DNA from: Micromonospora arborensis
GTDB lineage: Bacteria; Actinomycetota; Actinomycetes; Mycobacteriales; Micromonosporaceae
Assembly: GCF_003205615.1 (NCBI RefSeq)
Contig: NZ_PYBV01000005.1
Coordinates: 341,506 to 405,505, forward strand
Reading direction: 5' to 3'
Length of the DNA stretch: 64,000 bases
The notes below the pieces were generated by a model. That model was given only the letters and a program-made list of their open reading frames with translations, did not search any database and was not told where the DNA came from. A program made the position numbers and the translations under genes. Below are positions 62,674-64,000 of this stretch, in pieces. Positions within the stretch are counted from its first letter, which is position 1, and each line of letters begins with the position of its first letter.

Positions 62674-62716
62674 CAAGGCGGCGGGTCCCCTGGGCTGCAA
62701 CCCAGGGGCCGCCTTG
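62674..62716. ncRNA. Strong bulged hairpin, possible structured RNA
   Basis: CAAGGCGG (62674-62681) pairs with CCGCCTTG (62709-62716), and CCCCTGGG (62687-62694) pairs with CCCAGGGG (62701-62708), around the loop CTGCAA. A 5-base bulge sits on one side only. It is not followed by a T run and is 57 bp upstream of the next gene, so it could be a leader or regulatory RNA. Confidence 0.4.
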
Positions 62717-62772
62717 AACGGTCGCACCCACCACGTCCTGGCAGGGACTTACATGAAGGAGAACGACACCAG

Positions 62773-63030
62773 GTGACCACGGTAACGAGAGGGTCCCGGC
62801 AGCGCCAGACCGGGGAGACCGGCGGCGGCGTGGAACACGTCCTGATCGGCGCGCTTGTGCTGATCGCGGCGCTGTCCATCGGCGCTCTGGTCTACATCGT
62901 CAAGCTCAGCGGGCCGGACATGGGCGGCATCGCCCAGGTGGCCATCACCACGATCGGCGGGGTTGCCCTGGCGGCTATCAGCGCCATCGCGGTGGTGCTC
63001 CGCAAGCGGCCCGCCCGGCGGCGCAGCTAG
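62773..63030 (+). CDS. Small two-helix membrane protein (holin-like)
   Basis: GTG 62773 lies after GAAGGAGA. The 85-residue product has a polar start, two hydrophobic helices (about 22-42 and 50-72; ALVLIAALSIGALVYIV) and a basic tail KRPARRRS. Size and plan fit phage holins but also many small membrane proteins. It faces the convergent gene 63308-63667. Confidence 0.6.
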   Translation: MTTVTRGSRQRQTGETGGGVEHVLIGALVLIAALSIGALVYIVKLSGPDMGGIAQVAITTIGGVALAAISAIAVVLRKRPARRRS

Positions 63031-63164
63031 CCCAGGAGGAGGCCGGGAGGGTGCTCAACTCCCGGCCCCCTCCACAAGTTCATCTCCGACCCCGGCAACA
63101 GTCGCATCAGGCAAAGGCGCTACTTCCTGGAGATCCTTTCTCTGGCTCCGGTGGCCTTTCCTCT

Positions 63165-63244
63165 GGGGCAACCAGGGGCAACCAGGCGAAGATGGCCCCT
63201 GGCCTGGGGATTCCGTTGCCCCATGGGGCAACCAGGGGTAACCA
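63165..63244. repeat. Paired 10-bp repeats and an 18-bp palindrome
   Basis: GGGGCAACCA at 63165 and 63175 is followed 50 bp later by GGGGCAACCA at 63225 and GGGGTAACCA at 63235. The palindrome GTTGCCCCATGGGGCAAC spans 63215-63232 and overlaps the third copy. Non-coding, between convergent genes. Confidence 0.75.
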
Positions 63245-63260
63245 GGCACCAGACGTGGCG

Positions 63261-63290
63261 GAGCCCCCGGGAGGACAGTCCCGGGGGCTC
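63261..63290. terminator. Bidirectional terminator
   Basis: Perfect 12-bp arms GAGCCCCCGGGA and TCCCGGGGGCTC around GGACAG, between the convergent genes 62773-63030 and 63308-63667. Confidence 0.88.
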
Positions 63291-63307
63291 CAGCGGCCAG
63301 GGAGGGC

Positions 63308-63667
63308 TCAGGCCCGCTGTGCCAGCTCCGTCCGGATGCGGACCAGCGTCCGGGCCCGCATCTCCTGAGCGTTCTTTGCAGCTTCTTCCGGCGTCTCGCC
63401 CAGGGCGTACAGCTCATCTTCGGCCACCAGGCCGTACTTCGTGATGGGCCGGGGAAGGTTCTGGGAGCCGTCCATCCAGAGGCCATAGACCACCTCTACC
63501 TCCACCCTCCCGTCCTTCGCCGCTTCCTCCAGCGGTGCCAGGTCCGACTCAAGCTGCTCGGTGGAGAGCTGGGCCAGCCCGGGACGGCTGATCCTCGCCA
63601 GCTTCCGGTCAGTCGCCCAGGCCGTCCAGAGCGGCTTAGACACGGAGATCACGATGGGATCGGTCAT
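63308..63667 (-). CDS. 119-residue protein, unknown
   Basis: ATG 63667 follows GAAGGAGA. The protein has alternating strands and helices (PIVISVSKPLWTAWATDRKL), and an acidic middle (E-S-D-L-A-P-L-E-E-A). A C-terminal helix is rich in Ala/Arg (E-A-A-K-N-A-Q-E-M-R-A-R). No cysteine cluster or membrane helix. Unrecognised. Confidence 0.65.
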   Translation of the reverse strand: MTDPIVISVSKPLWTAWATDRKLARISRPGLAQLSTEQLESDLAPLEEAAKDGRVEVEVVYGLWMDGSQNLPRPITKYGLVAEDELYALGETPEEAAKNAQEMRARTLVRIRTELAQRA

Positions 63668-63821
63668 GTGGTCTGTCTCCTTCGGACTGAGGCTGGAACA
63701 GGCGGACAGAGTACGACCTGGCGGCCAGGGAGGAGCCCCCCTCTGGCCGCCGTGTCCGTGTGGATCTTGATTGATCTTTGTTCTTCAGTTCCGCCAGTTC
63801 CGGATGCCTCCGGCGGGGCGC

Positions 63822-64000
63822 GGTTCCCGGGGGCTCTAGTTCCTAGAGCCCCGTGGGAACCGTCCCCCGGAACCGGACCGGGGAGCGCGGTTCCCGGCGG
63901 TTCCCAGCGGTTCCCGGAACCGTCTTTACCTAGCCTGAGCTGGGCTTATCACTGGCCGTCGATACGACGGTTCCGGGATCTTGGGAACCGTACGGTTCCC
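63822..64000. repeat. Array of GGTTCCC/GGGAACC sites at the window edge
   Basis: GGTTCCC occurs at 63822, 63889, 63899, 63909 and 63994, and GGGAACC at 63855 and 63983, with near-variants between. Three copies are spaced exactly 10 bp. The region is non-coding as far as visible and continues past 64000; nothing else is seen after 63668 except a few AT-richer bases. Confidence 0.8.

Larger units (their letters stand above)
56665..64000. mobile_element. Element 2: second serine-integrase element in comM, partial
   Basis: It starts at the second comM break with the integrase start only about 12 bp inside, and continues past the window. Its visible genes are a serine integrase, a membrane protein, two small Cys-containing proteins, an excisionase-like protein, a leftward four-gene coupled operon, a two-helix membrane protein and an unknown 119-residue protein. 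No capsid, terminase or transfer gene is seen in this 7.3-kb part. Confidence 0.85.

Noticed and set aside
62674..62716. tRNA gene
   Set aside because: There is no acceptor stem, anticodon arm or T-loop consensus; it is a single bulged hairpin.

Overview
The window is high-GC actinobacterial chromosome, most likely Micromonospora or a close relative in the Micromonosporaceae. Three things point there: DUF397/DUF5753 regulator pairs, a DUF574 methyltransferase, and the gene order rpsB-tsf-pyrH-frr-cdsA-rlmN ... dxr-rip1-ispG-GNAT, which matches the mycobacterial/actinomycete core segment. No rRNA, tRNA or CRISPR array was found.

Layout. (1) 1-9400: signalling and metabolic genes: a GGDEF protein, a DUF397/DUF5753 pair, a DUF574 methyltransferase, a Ser/Thr kinase, a histidine phosphatase, a GNAT remnant, an alpha/beta hydrolase, DinB, VOC, nitrilase and DedA proteins. 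(2) 9400-10340: a repeat-rich intergenic region before a secreted lysozyme-like protein. (3) 11077-17638: a divergent MFS/PadR pair and the coupled operon dxr-rip1-ispG (isoprenoid synthesis and envelope proteolysis) followed by a two-domain GNAT. (4) 17682-31611: accessory genes: Uma2, a WD40-type protein, a second DUF5753/DUF397 pair, a 1228-residue secreted GH87-like glucanase, GNAT, YihY, a phytoene-desaturase-like oxidoreductase, an MBL-Rieske protein and DUF2631. Several gene ends carry perfect or near-perfect palindromes. (5) 31695-41976: DivIVA-like protein, rlmN, cdsA, frr, pyrH, tsf, rpsB, a repeat-bearing membrane protein and yraN. (6) 42007-64000: comM, interrupted twice.

The most interesting region is comM. 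Two unrelated integrative elements, each with its own large serine integrase, sit in the same gene about 173 codons apart and cut it into three pieces. Element 1 (about 42918-56146, 13.2 kb) has a 5-bp core, GACGA, at both ends. It sits exactly in the Walker B codons of comM. It carries a TraB/FtsK-like translocase, a DUF2637/Spd-like membrane protein, several winged-helix or excisionase-like proteins, two HNH nucleases and its own integrase. It looks like an actinomycete integrative and conjugative element (AICE) built around a serine integrase rather than the usual tyrosine integrase. Two of its winged-helix genes hold palindromic iteron arrays inside their coding sequence, one beside a perfect DnaA box and both followed by less GC-rich short repeats. 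This is the architecture of the lambda O gene with its internal origin. A 550-bp block of 105-bp and 92-bp tandem repeats lies between the tra operon and a run of small coupled genes.

Element 2 starts at about 56665 and runs off the right edge. It has a serine integrase, a membrane protein, an excisionase-like protein, a leftward four-gene coupled operon behind an operator-like promoter, a small two-helix membrane protein, and three unexplained repeat or hairpin clusters. The last is an array of GGTTCCC sites at the window edge. Starts are inferred from ribosome binding sites and 4-bp overlaps. Functions in the elements rest on visible motifs only.
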